Shown here piece by piece: positions 4,152 to 6,132 of a stretch of DNA of 6,132 nt. A program made the translations under genes and the position numbers. Below the pieces are notes generated by a model. It was not told where the DNA came from. It did no database searches and worked only from the letters and a program-made list of their open reading frames with translations. The stretch spans positions 1 to 6,132 of the forward strand of contig JAOUGG010000169.1 of the NCBI GenBank assembly GCA_029857855.1. The letters run 5' to 3'. Position 1 is the stretch's first letter. Each line of letters opens with the position of its first letter. This DNA comes from Acidimicrobiia bacterium. GTDB lineage: Bacteria > Actinomycetota > Acidimicrobiia > Acidimicrobiales > SZUA-35.

Positions 4152-6132
4152 CGTTCTTCTCTCCTGCTACTTGGTCGCCTGATGCCTGGGGTGCGGTGGT
4201 CGTCGGCGCACCGGTGGTCGCTGTGGTCGTCGGGGTCGTGGATCCCGACTTCGATCCGGTGGTCGCTGTGGCGCCACCGTCACCGCTCCCGTCGGGTGGC
4301 ACCGTCGTGGGCGGCGGAAGGGTGGTCGGCACCTCGGCCCGGGCCACCGCCGGTGGTCCGGTGTCGGTGGCCACGCACGACGTTCCGCAGTCGGCCTCCA
4401 GAACCCGTGGTGTCTGACGATTGCCGACCCGGGTCTCCTCCCGCGTCCGGTACGAGGTGATGATCTCCCTGGCCGAATCTGCGATCGGCACGATCGGAGC
4501 CGGGTCGGGGAAGTCCTGGGGGTCGAGGCCGAGGAGGTCGTGGGCCTCGCCCATGAACTCACGCCAAGCGACGGCCGGATGGGATCCGCCGGTGACCGAC
4601 CCGACGCCATTGACATTGCGAAGTGAGGCCAGACGATCGGCGTGCCCCATCCACACCGCGGTCGAGAGCTGGGGGGTGTAGCCGACGAACCAGGCGGCCC
4701 GATAGGCCTGCGCCGTTCCCGTCTTGCCCGCCGCCGGCCGGCCGATGGCGGCCGCCTTGCCGGTGCCCGACTCGATGACGTCGGTCAACACGTCGGTCAC
4801 GTTGTCGGCCACCGCCTCGTCGAGGACCCGTTCGCCGGCGCGGGCCCGGTTGTCGACGAGCACGTTGCCGTCGGCGTCGATCACCCGCAGGATCGATGTC
4901 GGCACCACCCGAACGCCACGGTTGGCGAACGTACCGTAGGCCGAGGCCATCTCGAGCGGCGACGATTCGGCGGCCCCGAGGGCCAGGCTGGCCCCGTAGT
5001 TCTGGTCGGGGTCGATGCGGCTGAGCCCGAGCTTGCGGGCCAGTTCGACGGTGTCGTCGATCGTGACGTCGATCACGAGCTGGGCGTAGACGGTGTTCAC
5101 CGATGCCGCCGTGGCCTGCCGCAGCGTGATGTTGCCATAGCCCCGGGGGCTGTAGTTGGAGATGGTGCAACTGCCGCCGGTACACCCGGGCACCTGCCAG
5201 CGGGCCGGGGCCGGGTACCGGGTATCGGGATTGAGGCCGAGGCGGAACGCCGCGGCCAGCACGAGGGGTTTGAACGAGCTGCCGGGCTGGAAACCGGTGG
5301 AACCGCCGGTGGCCAGGTTGACCTGGCTGAACTCGTAGTCGCGGCCGCCGACCATGGCCAGGATGTGGCCGGTCTCGGGGTCGACGGTGGCCAGCGCCAT
5401 CTCGATCGGATATTCGGTGTTGCCGAGCCGACGGGCGACGGCCTCCTCGGCCACCTCCTGCAGTCGGGTGTCGATCGTCGTCTCCACCCGAAGGCCGCCG
5501 TTGTAGACGAGGTCGGGCCCGAACAGCTCGATCAACTCCGCCTCCACGTAGTCGACGAAGAAATGATGGTCGAGCGCGCCCTTGCTGTCGCGGGGAATGA
5601 GTGCGGTCACCGGACCGTTGGGCAGGTCCTCATCGTTGATCGACCACAGTCGCCGGGCCGCCTCCCGCTCATAGTCCTCCTCGTCGAGATAGCCCTGATC
5701 GAGCATGGCCTGCAGTACCAGCCGGCGGCGCTCGTCGGCGGCCTCACGGTCGACGAACGGGGACAGACTGGTCGGGGCCTTGACCACCCCGGCCAACGTG
5801 GCGGCTTCGGAGATGTCGAGGTCGGCCACGTCCTTGTCGAAATAGATCTTGGCCGCGGCGCCGATGCCGTAGGCGCCCGAACCGTAGTAGGAGGTCGTCA
5901 GATAGCCGAAGAGGATCTCCTCCTTGGTCATCACCTTCTCCAGTTCGGTGGCGAGCAACGCCTCCGAAACCTTGCGCTCGAAGGTCTGCTCGGTGGTGAG
6001 GTAGACGTTCTTCACGTACTGCTGGGTCAACGTCGAACCACCCTGGGCGATGCCGCCGACCTCGAGGTTGATCCGGGCGGCGCGGGCGATGCCCTCGTAG
6101 TCGATGCCGTCGTGCTCCCAGAAGCGTTTGTC
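4144..6132 (-). CDS. Class A penicillin-binding protein, glycosyltransferase/transpeptidase (5' end beyond window)
   Basis: This bifunctional enzyme polymerises lipid II into glycan strands and cross-links the stem peptides on the outer face of the membrane. 662 codons are visible; the start codon, cytoplasmic tail, membrane helix and first catalytic Glu lie beyond the right edge. Numbering from the edge, the GT51 domain begins at DKRFWEHDGID (1-11), with GGSTLTQQ at 31-38 and the second catalytic Glu57 in RKVSEALLATELE. TKEEILFGYL and the GSGAYGIGAAAKIYF block follow. The transpeptidase domain has all three penicillin-binding motifs: SSFK with nucleophile Ser285 and Lys288, SVN at 344-346, and KTG at 470-472. 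The C-terminus (about 590-662) is a Thr/Pro/Gly-rich tail, common in actinobacterial enzymes. The four visible cysteines form two close pairs, 317/322 and 582/586. No PASTA repeats are seen. The stop TAA (4146-4144) lies inside the next gene, giving an 8-bp overlap and likely translational coupling. Confidence 0.97.
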   Translation of the reverse strand, partial: DKRFWEHDGIDYEGIARAARINLEVGGIAQGGSTLTQQYVKNVYLTTEQTFERKVSEALLATELEKVMTKEEILFGYLTTSYYGSGAYGIGAAAKIYFDKDVADLDISEAATLAGVVKAPTSLSPFVDREAADERRRLVLQAMLDQGYLDEEDYEREAARRLWSINDEDLPNGPVTALIPRDSKGALDHHFFVDYVEAELIELFGPDLVYNGGLRVETTIDTRLQEVAEEAVARRLGNTEYPIEMALATVDPETGHILAMVGGRDYEFSQVNLATGGSTGFQPGSSFKPLVLAAAFRLGLNPDTRYPAPARWQVPGCTGGSCTISNYSPRGYGNITLRQATAASVNTVYAQLVIDVTIDDTVELARKLGLSRIDPDQNYGASLALGAAESSPLEMASAYGTFANRGVRVVPTSILRVIDADGNVLVDNRARAGERVLDEAVADNVTDVLTDVIESGTGKAAAIGRPAAGKTGTAQAYRAAWFVGYTPQLSTAVWMGHADRLASLRNVNGVGSVTGGSHPAVAWREFMGEAHDLLGLDPQDFPDPAPIVPIADSAREIITSYRTREETRVGNRQTPRVLEADCGTSCVATDTGPPAVARAEVPTTLPPPTTVPPDGSGDGGATATTGSKSGSTTPTTTATTGAPTTTAPQASGDQVAGEKNDG
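4161..4165 (-). promoter_or_regulatory. Ribosome-binding site AGGAG for the trypsin-fold gene, inside the penicillin-binding protein gene
   Basis: On the minus strand AGGAG lies nine bases before ATG 4151 and within the last codons of the upstream gene. It fixes the start of the trypsin-fold gene and shows that both proteins are read from one transcript. No separate promoter space exists between the two genes. Confidence 0.75.
4211..4271. repeat. Two 16-bp exact direct repeats in the penicillin-binding protein tail
   Basis: CCGGTGGTCGCTGTGG occurs at 4211-4226 and 4256-4271, a 45-bp period that keeps the reading frame. On the minus strand both copies encode the same ATTG-containing part of the Thr-rich tail (TATTG units). 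They suggest the disordered tail has grown by in-frame duplication and may vary in length between strains. Confidence 0.65.

Noticed and set aside
4196..4417. GT-rich repeated stretch considered as a regulatory or satellite-like repeat
   Set aside because: It is explained by codons for the Thr/Pro/Ala-rich tail of the penicillin-binding protein; only the exact 16-bp pair was kept as a repeat.
3702..4460. Plus-strand open frame of 252 codons across the PBP/trypsin-fold junction
   Set aside because: It is antisense to two well-supported genes and its composition (long runs of Arg, Ser, Pro and Trp) is that of a shadow frame.

Overview
The window is high-GC, densely packed bacterial chromosome with strong G/C bias at third codon positions. 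The gene styles (a class A penicillin-binding protein with a Thr/Pro tail, a trypsin-fold protein with a Lys/Pro-rich cytoplasmic tail, frequent GTG/TTG codons at possible starts) suggest an actinobacterium. An environmental Acidimicrobiia-type organism is my best guess; this is inferred from protein style, not from a marker gene. There are no RNA genes, transposases, phage genes or CRISPR repeats.

Layout: (1) Positions 1-1301, minus strand: a phytanoyl-CoA-dioxygenase-like Fe(II)/2-oxoglutarate oxygenase, followed after a short gap by a class I SAM-dependent methyltransferase that runs off the left edge. (2) Positions 1302-1457: a divergent intergenic region with a possible promoter for the oxygenase, a short direct repeat and a perfect 9-bp inverted repeat. 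(3) Positions 1458-2688, plus strand: a FemAB/BioF2-like GNAT acyltransferase, then a tightly linked 67-residue single-pass membrane protein. (4) Positions 2715-6132, minus strand: a class A (bifunctional) penicillin-binding protein whose start lies beyond the right edge. Its last codons overlap by 8 bp the start of a membrane-anchored trypsin-fold protein. The two plus-strand genes and the two right-hand minus-strand genes converge at about 2689-2714.

How the genes may work together: the penicillin-binding protein polymerises and cross-links peptidoglycan outside the membrane. The overlapping downstream gene encodes a type II membrane protein whose external HtrA/trypsin-like domain has lost the catalytic Ser (Arg in its place) and the catalytic His. 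It is therefore more likely a binding or regulatory pseudoprotease than an active enzyme, and its coupling to the penicillin-binding protein suggests a role in cell-wall synthesis. All cysteines visible in these two proteins are extracytoplasmic and closely paired. The left-hand oxygenase/methyltransferase pair looks like a small-molecule modification unit of unknown substrate.
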